Assembly: GCA_021826605.1 (NCBI GenBank)
Contig: JAKAZF010000091.1
Location: 1-8,442, forward strand
From: Planctomycetota bacterium
Lineage (GTDB): Bacteria > Planctomycetota > Phycisphaerae > WQYP01
Reading direction: 5' to 3'
Length of the DNA: 8,442 nucleotides
Shown: piece after piece, positions 1 through 6,146 of the stretch
Layout of the letters: every line of letters starts with the position of its first letter
Numbering within the stretch: position 1 is the first letter of the stretch
Notes under the pieces: model-generated
The model's input: the letters and a program-made list of their open reading frames with translations, nothing else
Databases searched by the model: none
Told to the model about the DNA's origin: nothing
Program-made: the position numbers and the translations under genes

Positions 1-136
1 CCAAGGTGCCGTTCAGCGGCACCGTTTGCGTGCCGGAAGTGAACGTGGCCACCAGAGCGGCGTTCGCCGCCGAGGCCGCAAAGCCCGAAAGCAAAAGTCC
101 GCAAACTCCGGCGTAAATTAAACGTGTCTTCATCAT
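1..136 (-). CDS. Partial secreted protein (N-terminus only), cut by window edge
   Basis: Reading the minus strand from an ATG at 136 gives 45 codons that run off the left edge. The N-terminus is a clear signal peptide: basic MMKTR, a hydrophobic stretch (LIYAGVCGLLLSGFAASA), then an Ala-rich cleavage region around ANA-ALVATF. The rest (SGTQTVPLNGTL) is low-complexity Ser/Thr/Gly of the sort seen in PEP-CTERM cargo. A second ATG at 133 is equally usable. AGGGAG at 141-146 lies 4 nt from the first ATG and 7 nt from the second, so 133 may be the true start. A good promoter lies upstream at 218-246. The function is unknown. By analogy with the neighbour at 256-1059 it is probably another exosortase cargo protein, but its C-terminus is outside the window. 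Confidence 0.7.
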   Translation of the reverse strand, partial: MMKTRLIYAGVCGLLLSGFAASAANAALVATFTSGTQTVPLNGTL

Positions 137-160
137 ACATCTCCCTGGATATTTATGTAA

Positions 161-246
161 CATATTCATAAAGTCAACAACTGACCTTCTGCTCCAAGGC
201 CAATTCATACTTCTGTTATTATACAGCATATTCATAAAGTCAACAA
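161..246. repeat. 20-bp perfect direct repeat (two copies, 66 bp apart)
   Basis: The 20-mer catattcataaagtcaacaa occurs at 161-180 and again, identically, at 227-246. Both copies lie between the stop of the gene at 256 and the start of the gene at 136. On the minus strand each copy begins TTGTTGACTTTATG, so each supplies a possible -35 element for the leftward gene. The flanks differ, so this is not one longer duplication. It could be a tandem promoter or a pair of regulator-binding sites. Confidence 0.8.
218..246 (-). promoter_or_regulatory. Sigma-70-like promoter for the leftward gene at 136
   Basis: On the minus strand, TTGTTG (241-246) is followed by a 17-nt spacer (224-240) and a perfect TATAAT (218-223). 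The predicted start of transcription is near 211, leaving a leader of about 75 nt. The second copy of the 20-bp repeat offers a weaker promoter nearer the gene: TTGACT (172-177), 17 nt, AAATAT (149-154). Confidence 0.6.
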
Positions 247-255
247 CCTGAAATA

Positions 256-1059
256 TTAATTTTGTCGATTACACCCCAAACGGAACCGTTTGCGGCGTAC
301 AAGTCCTAATGCCATCAGTCCTGCGGCAAATATTGGCAGCATGGCCGGTTCAGGCGTGCTACCGATGGAAACGTTGGCGGCCGAAATAACGCTTTGCCCG
401 TTATTGGTCAAACTGATGGACTGATTCGGTGCCAGTGTGACCTGCAATACCGATGTAAGCGAATAGAGAGAACCAGAGACTCGCAAGGTACCGCCGGTCG
501 CTGTGGACAAGGTGTAATCCTGCAATGTCGGGGAATTACTGCTGTAGGCACCGCTACTTACCGTCGTGGCAACGGTCGTAGAACTGGCTGTCGGCGTCGA
601 TGTGAAAAGCGTGTCGGCAGAGTCCGCAAACGTCTGCAGGTTCATACTGAAACTTCCGCCCTCAAACGTCCCGCCGTCGCTGTGATTAAATTGAACTGCG
701 TTATAATCCCCAGGACTCGCCAAGCTGAAGCCGGTAGCGCTCAAAATCAATTCCAGCGTATCGGTGGTTGATCCGGTATTGGAGACCGTTGAGGCAGTAT
801 AACGCAATGCCGCCGTGGAAACCGAATTTGCCGCTTCGCCCAATGTAGCCACATCGCTGACATTATATTGAAAATTTCCCAGAGTTTGCGTGCCGGAGCT
901 TATTACGGAGTATCCTGACGTCGCAGAACCGGAATAACCAGCGGTGGCCGCCGTTCCCACATCCACCACCGTTAGCGCCAGCGAGTCCGCATGAGCGGTA
1001 GCGGCCACTGCTGATCCAGCAGCCAGGGCTGCCACGGCAAGGAACCATTTGTTCAACAT
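256..1059 (-). CDS. Secreted PEP-CTERM sorting-domain protein, function unknown
   Basis: This 267-residue protein is predicted to be exported and then processed by an exosortase. The start is taken at the ATG at 1059, not at the upstream in-frame ATG at 1122. From 1059 the protein begins with a classical signal peptide (MLNKWFLAVAALAAGSAVAATAHA), and AAAGGGGAT sits about 7 nt upstream as a Shine-Dalgarno site. Starting at 1122 would bury the signal peptide behind 21 residues. The body is rich in Ser, Thr, Gly and Ala with alternating beta-type patterning and no catalytic motif I recognise. The C-terminus has the tripartite sorting signal: PEP at about residues 236-238, a hydrophobic segment (IFAAGLMALGLV), then RRKR. 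The tail after RRKRF (RLGCNRQN) is somewhat longer than usual. It is transcribed from the promoter at 1212-1239. No terminator hairpin follows, so read-through into the next leftward gene is possible. It is probably an envelope or extracellular-matrix component. Confidence 0.85.
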   Translation of the reverse strand: MLNKWFLAVAALAAGSAVAATAHADSLALTVVDVGTAATAGYSGSATSGYSVISSGTQTLGNFQYNVSDVATLGEAANSVSTAALRYTASTVSNTGSTTDTLELILSATGFSLASPGDYNAVQFNHSDGGTFEGGSFSMNLQTFADSADTLFTSTPTASSTTVATTVSSGAYSSNSPTLQDYTLSTATGGTLRVSGSLYSLTSVLQVTLAPNQSISLTNNGQSVISAANVSIGSTPEPAMLPIFAAGLMALGLVRRKRFRLGCNRQN

Positions 1060-1492
1060 CTTTCTATCCCCTTTAACGGCCACAAATGGCCACCAATTTC
1101 GCCCGGCAGAAACATCCTGCACGGCTGCGAGTACACAACAATTTGACTTGACGAGTACCGAGAATTGAGCAATCTCTATCTCTCCCGATGCCTGTCACAT
1201 CTGATCAATTTACTATAGTGATTTGGCGCGGCCAGTCAAAGAAAACTTTCTCTTTTTTTATTGAATTATGGTTATCACACGTAGTATTGTGGTGTCAACG
1301 ACCAATAACCGCGCGCTAAGCGCTGCAACACGCCCGATAACACTTGGTTGCGTTCCTCTCGCTGTATTTACCGAGTTTGAATTACCGGTATCATTTAATG
1401 AATGTCGATTATGTAACGTTTACCGGACGTGAAACGACTATAAGTGACGTATCTTTCAATTGTGAAAGCGTACTACATTGTCAGGCTTACGG
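1060..1492. other. Divergent intergenic region
   Basis: This 433-bp stretch separates the leftward PEP-CTERM gene from the rightward sigma-factor gene. It holds the minus-strand promoter at 1212-1239 and a small hairpin on the leftward leader (GGCCA/TGGCC, 1078-1091) just before its ribosome-binding site. There is also an imperfect inverted repeat, AACG-ACCAA (1297-1305) with TTGGT-TG-CGTT (1344-1354). Three TTACCG motifs lie at 1368-1373, 1382-1387 and 1420-1425. For the sigma-factor gene I see only a -10-like TATAAG at 1439-1444 with no convincing -35. I see no gene in this stretch. Confidence 0.5.
1212..1239 (-). promoter_or_regulatory. Sigma-70-like promoter for the leftward PEP-CTERM gene
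   Basis: On the minus strand, TTGACT (1234-1239), a 16-nt spacer (1218-1233) and TATAGT (1212-1217) form a near-consensus housekeeping promoter. Transcription would start near 1205, giving a leader of roughly 145 nt before the ATG at 1059. No ECF-type promoter was recognised for this gene. Confidence 0.6.
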
Positions 1493-2050
1493 ATGAAAAA
1501 CCGGGGACAATCCTGTCTCTCCGCAATCGGGCGCCTCGACGAAGTGGCTCGTAACTGGACGGTTGCGCAGCCCGCCATTTCGTCCTTTATTTCATTGATG
1601 ATTACCAATTACCACGACGCGCAGGACATCTTGCAGGAAGTTGCCGTGGCAGTTTTCGCCCATGATTTTACCGCGTACGGCATGCCCCGGAACTTTAAAG
1701 CCTGGGCCATGCAGATTGCCCGTAATAAAGTGGTGGATTACCGCCGACGCAACGGATCGCAAAAAAATATGTTTGATAACGATACGATTGACACCATTGC
1801 CGGTGCGTATGGTAATCTTAAGGATGAAGACAGTCCTCGGCGTGATGCATTGGATCACTGTCTGGGAAAAATACAGGGCCGACCACGCACCATGCTGGAA
1901 CTGCGGTACCGAGCCAATATGCAGGCTTCGGAAATCGCGGAGGTTACGGGGCAGAATATTGCGGCCGTTCGTGTTGCGCTACACCGCATTCGTCAGGCAT
2001 TGCGCGAATGTATTGAGCGAAGATTGGTTTCCCGGGGGACTTTGCGATGA
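1493..2050 (+). CDS. ECF RNA polymerase sigma factor (Rhodopirellula/Verrucomicrobium family)
   Basis: This is a 185-residue extracytoplasmic-function sigma factor that would direct RNA polymerase to a specific promoter set. Region 2 spans roughly residues 25-90. It includes the acidic helix DAQDILQEV and the -10 recognition stretch FKAWAMQIARNKVVDYRRR. Region 4 spans roughly 120-176, with MLELRYRANMQASEIAEV followed by the recognition helix NIAAVRVALHRIRQALREC. The last segment is typical of sigma factors abundant in Planctomycetota and Verrucomicrobiota. I prefer the ATG at 1493, with AGG at 1483-1485 as a modest ribosome-binding site. A TTG at 1478 would add five residues (MSGLR) but has no good site. 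The stop overlaps the start of the FecR gene as ATGA, so the two are co-transcribed and probably translationally coupled. The FecR protein is the likely partner that controls its activity. The target promoters are not visible here. Confidence 0.9.
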   Translation: MKNRGQSCLSAIGRLDEVARNWTVAQPAISSFISLMITNYHDAQDILQEVAVAVFAHDFTAYGMPRNFKAWAMQIARNKVVDYRRRNGSQKNMFDNDTIDTIAGAYGNLKDEDSPRRDALDHCLGKIQGRPRTMLELRYRANMQASEIAEVTGQNIAAVRVALHRIRQALRECIERRLVSRGTLR

Positions 2051-3723
2051 ACACGGGCCGGGAATTAATAAGCTCTTATCTGGATGGTACTATCAGCCAG
2101 GCTGACTTACGCCAATTGGAACAATGGATAAAAGAACATCCTGATAATGCCCGGGAAATGGCCCTGATGGGCATCCTGCACCAGGGGCTGACGGACCACT
2201 TTCAATCTCTGGATATGCAAAGCGAAAATTACAATACCGATGGAGAAATGGTTGATACGATGATTATGCCGGCGCTTCGATTGCCGGAAGCAACCGCCAA
2301 AGCCCAGACCGGGCCGGCATGGGTGCCGGGCACTACAGTTTCCCGATTACACCTTTGGAACGCTCCAGATAACGCCATTCTCCCCAAGCCCGGCACGTTC
2401 CAACTTCGATGGTTTGCGGCGGTGGCCGGAATTGCGCTGTTTGTTTTTTGCGGTATTAGTGCCGTGATTTATCTGGCCAAGCCGAATCTCAGGCCAAGAT
2501 ACGCGCACATTGAAGCTGTAGTATCTCCGCGATGGGGAGTTGGATCGGAAGTCCCCTACCTCGGCGAATCTCTTCCAAGCCGCAAACTATTCCTTCGCAG
2601 CGGCCTGGTACAATTGAAATTTAACAATGGGGTTTCGGTTGTGCTACAGGGACCCAGCCGATTTAAAATCAGCTCCGACCATGAATTTGATCTGTTTTCC
2701 GGCAAAGTTGCGGCCGACGTACCGCACGCTGAAATAGGATTTTCAATCCACACCTCACAAGCGGTGGTAACCGACTTAGGAACCGATTTTGGTGTAAAAA
2801 TCGCCGGCGGCGGTATCACAAATGTCATCGTATTTAAGGGAAAAGTAGCCGCAAGTGCCATAGGGCCCAACGGCAAATTGTCGGAGCACCTGGCGCGGAT
2901 TATTCAGGCCGGATTCGCCGCCAAGGCCTCCCATGCGGGCATTTCCGTGGTTCCGGCTGCGCAAGTGCACCTGCATTTCGTGCAAACCCTGATCAGCGCG
3001 CCACTGAAACTTAATTTAGTAGATATGATTGCCGGGGGCAATGGATTGGGTTGCCGCACGGGGGTGGGGATTAACGCATCCAATGGACAGGTTGGCAATT
3101 TGGTGCCATCGGGTGATCGCCCCGGTGACGGAGTTTATCACCGCATTACATCCATCCCAATATTAAGCGGTTGCTTTGTTCCGGGTAGTTCACGGGGTCC
3201 CGCACAAATTGATCCCATCGGCAACCGCTTTCAGTTTCCCACGTCAGTCAACAATGTATTTGGTAATATCTGGGCGGGAGGAATAGTGCCATGGCTTAAT
3301 TCGCCACCTACGTTTCCGATCAGCACCATCTTGCGCGGCACTAATTATGCAACCTACCCCAATGATGTTCTGGTCATTCACAGCAACGCCGGATTAACAT
3401 TCAATCTCAATGCCATCCATAGAATTTATCCCCGAATTCCTATCCGCTCATTTCACGCGATTCTGGGAGACAGCTTTGTCGGAGCGGACAGTTATGATCA
3501 TATCGCGCGGCCCAAAGCAGACGTATTCGTACTCGCGGACGGGAAATTGCTTTTCAAAAAAATTGGAATCAATGGGGAGGATGCTCCAACGCATGTAGAC
3601 CTGAAAATACCGCTGAATACACATTTCCTGACCCTCGTTACGACCGATGGCGGCGACGGGACTGCCGATGACTGGGTTTTGTGGTGTAATCCCGGCATCG
3701 ATCTGCAACTGCCGACCAAATAG
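2047..3723 (+). CDS. FecR-domain membrane regulator with C-terminal NPCBM-like domain (putative anti-sigma factor)
   Basis: This 558-residue protein probably holds or activates the sigma factor encoded just upstream. Residues 1-55 form a helical cytoplasmic domain beginning with the YLDG-type motif seen at the N-terminus of FecR-like regulators. It has no HxxxCxxC zinc motif. A single membrane helix lies at about 123-144 (WFAAVAGIALFVFCGISAVIYLA region). The FecR domain follows at about 155-270, with the signature VVLQGPSRF, a strand pattern ending LFSGKVAADVP, and VVTDLGTDFGV. Residues 320-430 are a linker common in planctomycete FecR proteins (LNLVDMIAGG, YHRI, IWAGG). Residues about 435-555 resemble an NPCBM/NEW2 module, with ILGDSFVGADS, VFVLADGKLLF and TDGGDGTADDWVLWCNPGI. 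The module would lie outside the cytoplasmic membrane, where it could bind a glycan. Sensing is inferred. GGGGGA about 8 nt upstream gives a ribosome-binding site inside the sigma-factor gene. Confidence 0.85.
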   Translation: MNTGRELISSYLDGTISQADLRQLEQWIKEHPDNAREMALMGILHQGLTDHFQSLDMQSENYNTDGEMVDTMIMPALRLPEATAKAQTGPAWVPGTTVSRLHLWNAPDNAILPKPGTFQLRWFAAVAGIALFVFCGISAVIYLAKPNLRPRYAHIEAVVSPRWGVGSEVPYLGESLPSRKLFLRSGLVQLKFNNGVSVVLQGPSRFKISSDHEFDLFSGKVAADVPHAEIGFSIHTSQAVVTDLGTDFGVKIAGGGITNVIVFKGKVAASAIGPNGKLSEHLARIIQAGFAAKASHAGISVVPAAQVHLHFVQTLISAPLKLNLVDMIAGGNGLGCRTGVGINASNGQVGNLVPSGDRPGDGVYHRITSIPILSGCFVPGSSRGPAQIDPIGNRFQFPTSVNNVFGNIWAGGIVPWLNSPPTFPISTILRGTNYATYPNDVLVIHSNAGLTFNLNAIHRIYPRIPIRSFHAILGDSFVGADSYDHIARPKADVFVLADGKLLFKKIGINGEDAPTHVDLKIPLNTHFLTLVTTDGGDGTADDWVLWCNPGIDLQLPTK

Positions 3724-3826
3724 GATTCGCTTAGTCCTTCAGGTTTCGCCAGCAACTCCGGCTCCGATCATGGGAGGCTCACCCCAATTATCGCGTAAAT
3801 ACTGCGCTCGAAAGGTTCTGCATCGC

Positions 3827-3863
3827 GTGCCGCAGCCTGCGGGGCGCAGGGCTGCGCCGGCAC
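3827..3863 (+). other. GC-rich imperfect hairpin downstream of the FecR gene
   Basis: The arms pair in three blocks: GTGCC (3827-3831) with GGCAC (3859-3863), GCAGC (3832-3836) with GCTGC (3851-3855), and CTGCG (3837-3841) with CGCAG (3845-3849), around a GGG loop. Only a 1-nt and a 3-nt bulge interrupt 15 base pairs. It starts 104 nt after the FecR stop. No T-run follows, so it is not a standard intrinsic terminator. It could stabilise the 3' end of the message, act as a Rho-type stop region, or be a dispersed palindromic repeat. Confidence 0.5.
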
Positions 3864-4223
3864 ATTCACAGAAATCAAGCAGAAATTGCGGAAGCTGCCT
3901 TCGGAAAAAATTCTCTAATAAAAATAAAATGTAACGTTTCACAGCTCGGCACGACTAGCAACAAGCACAGAGAAAAAAGAACAACCGAATGAGGCTTTAT
4001 GGTGTGGCCGAGGCAGCAGCACATCACGTTATGGTTGGATGTACGGGAGGTGACATTCGTAGTTAATTTCTCTTCTAAAAATGTTTGGTGCTGCGCTGAC
4101 GAGAGGGCCTGCACGATCAAGCCGGGCTTACGCGAGTCGTTGACCCATGCGTCGCCAAGACGTGCGCTCGAGCCTGACTATTCTTTGCGAATTAATTCAA
4201 TCTCTCATTTTTGACTTTTTTTT

Positions 4224-4228
4224 GGAGG
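4224..4228 (+). promoter_or_regulatory. Ribosome-binding site behind an 8-T tract
   Basis: GGAGG lies 7 nt before the ATG at 4236 and directly follows eight T residues (4216-4223). This supports the chosen start. A similar U-rich tract next to a Shine-Dalgarno site precedes the GH27 gene. Confidence 0.7.
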
Positions 4229-4235
4229 CAATTTC

Positions 4236-5036
4236 ATGTTCGTTAAATCTATGTTAGCTTTTGTCGGATCAGTGGCTGCGTTATCCAATGGCTTCGCGAG
4301 TGCAACGAGTATTCCTGTGGTTAACAGCGACTTCAACGCTACGTCAACAGGCAGCTACAAAGTCGTTCTCAACGGGACTTCCGCTACAGCACCGGCCAAT
4401 GACTATGTCACACCAGCGGCTGATACAGCCATGCCGTCATGGGGTGTCGTTGTGCAATCGCCTCAGACGCCGGGCACGCCGGGTTATTGGTCGGTCGGCT
4501 TCCAGACGCTGGCCCAGGGAAACATCACGGCCGGTGCTACTGGAACCCAGATGGCATTTGCCAACGGCGGAATGAATCTGATTTATCAGGATGTTGGTGC
4601 CGTTACTGCCAACACGACCTACACGCTGACTGTTGGCGTCGGTTCGCCTGGCTCAGGGTACGGATCGAGCGCAAGTGATAAAGCCACGATTGCCCTGGCG
4701 AATGGAACCGTCGGTACGGGAAGCGGAAGTTATGCCACGCTTCCAACAATCAATGCGGCAAATGAATCAACATTTTCGACCACATTGGGAACATTGACGG
4801 ATAATTCCGTTACACTGACCACCGGAGCCACGGCGTCAGGTGACCTGACGATTATTCTTGAAAATGCCACGCCGCAGTTTTCCACGGGCACAACCGTTCT
4901 GGAAAGCCAGGTCAATTTTAATAACGTACTGGTAAATTCCTCTCCGGTTCCGGAACCAACATCCATCGCGATATTGGGACTTGCCGCCGGGGCAATGTGT
5001 CTGCTGGGACGGCGGAAATCTCTACCGATTTCCTGA
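4236..5036 (+). CDS. Secreted PEP-CTERM protein with HpiC1-like or carbohydrate-binding-like scaffold
   Basis: This is a complete 266-residue exported protein. A signal peptide covers about residues 1-24 (MFVKSMLAFVGSVAALSNGFASA), and the mature part opens with IPVVNSDFNA. The core has the pattern W-x-VGF, then NLIYQDVGA (114-122), NTTYTLTVGVG, SGDLTIILE (201-209) and SQVNFNNV (224-231). This layout is common among PEP-CTERM proteins whose jelly-roll folds resemble carbohydrate-binding modules; some are related to the HpiC1 Stig-cyclase fold. That family link is my recollection of the pattern and is tentative. The tail is a textbook sorting signal: VPEP at 238-241, a hydrophobic helix (TSIAILGLAAGAMCLLG), then RRK. 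It is a paralogue of the protein starting at 7711. A strong terminator follows at 5061-5097, so it is probably transcribed alone. Likely role: a surface-anchored glycan-binding or structural protein. Confidence 0.85.
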   Translation: MFVKSMLAFVGSVAALSNGFASATSIPVVNSDFNATSTGSYKVVLNGTSATAPANDYVTPAADTAMPSWGVVVQSPQTPGTPGYWSVGFQTLAQGNITAGATGTQMAFANGGMNLIYQDVGAVTANTTYTLTVGVGSPGSGYGSSASDKATIALANGTVGTGSGSYATLPTINAANESTFSTTLGTLTDNSVTLTTGATASGDLTIILENATPQFSTGTTVLESQVNFNNVLVNSSPVPEPTSIAILGLAAGAMCLLGRRKSLPIS

Positions 5037-5060
5037 GGCGATAAACTCCTTCCTCAATCA

Positions 5061-5097
5061 GCCCCCGGCGGTACATGTACGCCGCCGGGGGCTTTTT
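5061..5097 (+). terminator. Strong intrinsic (Rho-independent) terminator
   Basis: GCCCCCGGCGG (5061-5071) pairs perfectly over 11 bp with CCGCCGGGGGC (5082-5092), around a 10-nt loop. A run of five T residues follows at 5093-5097. It lies 25 nt after the stop of the PEP-CTERM gene and 50 nt before the pseudopilin start, separating the two units. Confidence 0.95.
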
Positions 5098-5147
5098 ATC
5101 CTTAATTTTGGGGTCGCGCTTTCGCCAAGATTTTCGGGAATTGAAAT

Positions 5148-6080
5148 ATGCCACGTTTACATAAAATACAGGTTCGGAACTTCACGGGCTTCAGCCTGAT
5201 TGAATTGCTGGTGGTAATTTCAATCATTGCCATTCTCATCGCGATTCTTTTACCAGCCCTGGCGCTGGCAAAAGAAGATGCCAATGCAACAATTTGCCTG
5301 TCAAATCAGCGCCAATTGACACTGGCTTTCATCATGTATTCGCAGGAAAATAAAGCTGCTGGAATCCCTCCATCCAGTCCCTATACCGGTTACAACCATA
5401 ACCAGTATATTTCGCAATTCTGGATGACACCCCTGCTTACGGAATTGAAATCGGATATCAAAACCCAGGCCCTATTGTTCTGTCCCAGTGCCCCGATGAC
5501 CGCCGCGATTAATGGCTCCGTGGGGTCCGCCAACACTCCCTGGTCCGGCAGTTCCATCCCTGGTGGAGCTTTTGGAGATAGTTACGGATTAACCGACCAT
5601 GCCACCAATCCGCTTTCGGGGTTCGCATCAAGTTACGGTCTGAACGGCTGGCTTTACGATGTCACTGCTCCCAACGATCCCTATGTCAATAACGTGATCT
5701 ACTATACCGGGATTGCCAATACCCAGACGGCCGTAAGTTACTTCATTCGCCCGAATAATGTTCCTGCCCCGCCCAGCCATGTTCCGGTTTTCGGTGATTC
5801 CATCTGGCACGAAGCGTGGCCCACAGAATTTGATTGGCTGCCCGGTACGAGAACGTATACCACACTGAATCAAGTTAGCAGCCAGACCATTACCAACGCG
5901 GGAGACGCCTACCGATTTATGATGGCTCGGTTTTACATCGCGCGCCATAGTGGAAACATCAACATGTCTTATTTTGACGGCCACGCCGCGCCGCTGAAAT
6001 TAAGCCAATTATTCAACCAGTACTGGCATCGCAACTATAATATTCCATGGAACCGGTTGAACGGGGCGACATGGCCCTGA
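5148..6080 (+). CDS. Type II secretion/type IV pilin-like pseudopilin with H-X9-DG motif
   Basis: This 310-residue protein carries a class III prepilin signal. A short basic leader ends in Gly14, followed by [10 protein letters not shown] with Glu at +5, and then a hydrophobic helix to about residue 40. Prepilin peptidase would cut after Gly14 and methylate Phe15. The body keeps two family cysteines (ATIC50 and LFC112). Near the C-terminus it has an exact H-X9-DG signature, H267 to D277-G278, in [17 protein letters not shown]. This architecture belongs to the large DUF1559-like prepilin families of Planctomycetota and Verrucomicrobiota, which usually occur in many copies and whose roles are poorly known. 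GGGAA about 8 nt upstream supports the ATG at 5148. It follows the terminator at 5061 and lies 66 bp before the GH27 gene with no terminator between, so it probably heads that operon. I found no convincing promoter in the 50-nt gap. Confidence 0.9.
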   Translation: MPRLHKIQVRNFTGFSLIELLVVISIIAILIAILLPALALAKEDANATICLSNQRQLTLAFIMYSQENKAAGIPPSSPYTGYNHNQYISQFWMTPLLTELKSDIKTQALLFCPSAPMTAAINGSVGSANTPWSGSSIPGGAFGDSYGLTDHATNPLSGFASSYGLNGWLYDVTAPNDPYVNNVIYYTGIANTQTAVSYFIRPNNVPAPPSHVPVFGDSIWHEAWPTEFDWLPGTRTYTTLNQVSSQTITNAGDAYRFMMARFYIARHSGNINMSYFDGHAAPLKLSQLFNQYWHRNYNIPWNRLNGATWP

Positions 6081-6146
6081 CCCGCCGCGCCCGAATTAGT
6101 TACCAAAGTTGTTATTTTTTTGTTTTTTCCGAGGGAGTATTTTTCT

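Larger units (their letters stand above)
3724..4235. other. Long intergenic region with no convincing gene
   Basis: These 512 bp lie between the FecR gene and the next PEP-CTERM gene. A GC-rich hairpin occupies 3827-3863. The sequence then becomes A-rich around 3905-3930. Open frames here, such as 3739-3942 on the minus strand and 3999-4214 on the plus strand, lack a good ribosome-binding site, a signal peptide or any recognisable motif. I did not find a confident promoter for the gene at 4236. Candidate -10-like hexamers, for example TATTCT at 4179-4184, have no good -35. A long leader, a small RNA or a decayed gene are all possible. Confidence 0.4.

Noticed and set aside
5..23. Perfect 7-bp inverted repeat (GGTGCCG/CGGCACC) that looks like a hairpin
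   Set aside because: It lies inside the coding part of the leftward partial gene (VPLNGT codons) and has no T-run, so it is probably a codon coincidence.
394..771. 125-codon plus-strand open frame
   Set aside because: It is antisense to the PEP-CTERM gene at 256-1059, and its Arg/Cys-rich translation is a shadow of that gene.
24..898. 14-nt shared sequence gtttgcgtgccgga at 24-37 and 885-898, considered as evidence of tandem duplication of the two leftward genes
   Set aside because: Both encode the short peptide SGTQT at different distances from the N-terminus, and flanking residues do not match enough to claim duplication.
1641..2105. 154-codon open frame overlapping the sigma-factor gene in another frame
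   Set aside because: The sigma-factor frame has clear region 2 and region 4 motifs; this one is an out-of-frame shadow.
3739..3942. 67-codon minus-strand open frame in the long intergenic region
   Set aside because: It overlaps the GC hairpin, is Arg/Cys-rich without recognisable motifs, and has no credible ribosome-binding site.
3999..4214. 71-codon plus-strand open frame before the 4236 gene
   Set aside because: No Shine-Dalgarno site, no signal peptide or domain, and composition typical of chance frames.
6083..6128. T-rich run between the pseudopilin and GH27 genes, considered as a terminator
   Set aside because: No stable stem precedes the T-runs; the tract fits a U-rich leader next to the ribosome-binding site better.
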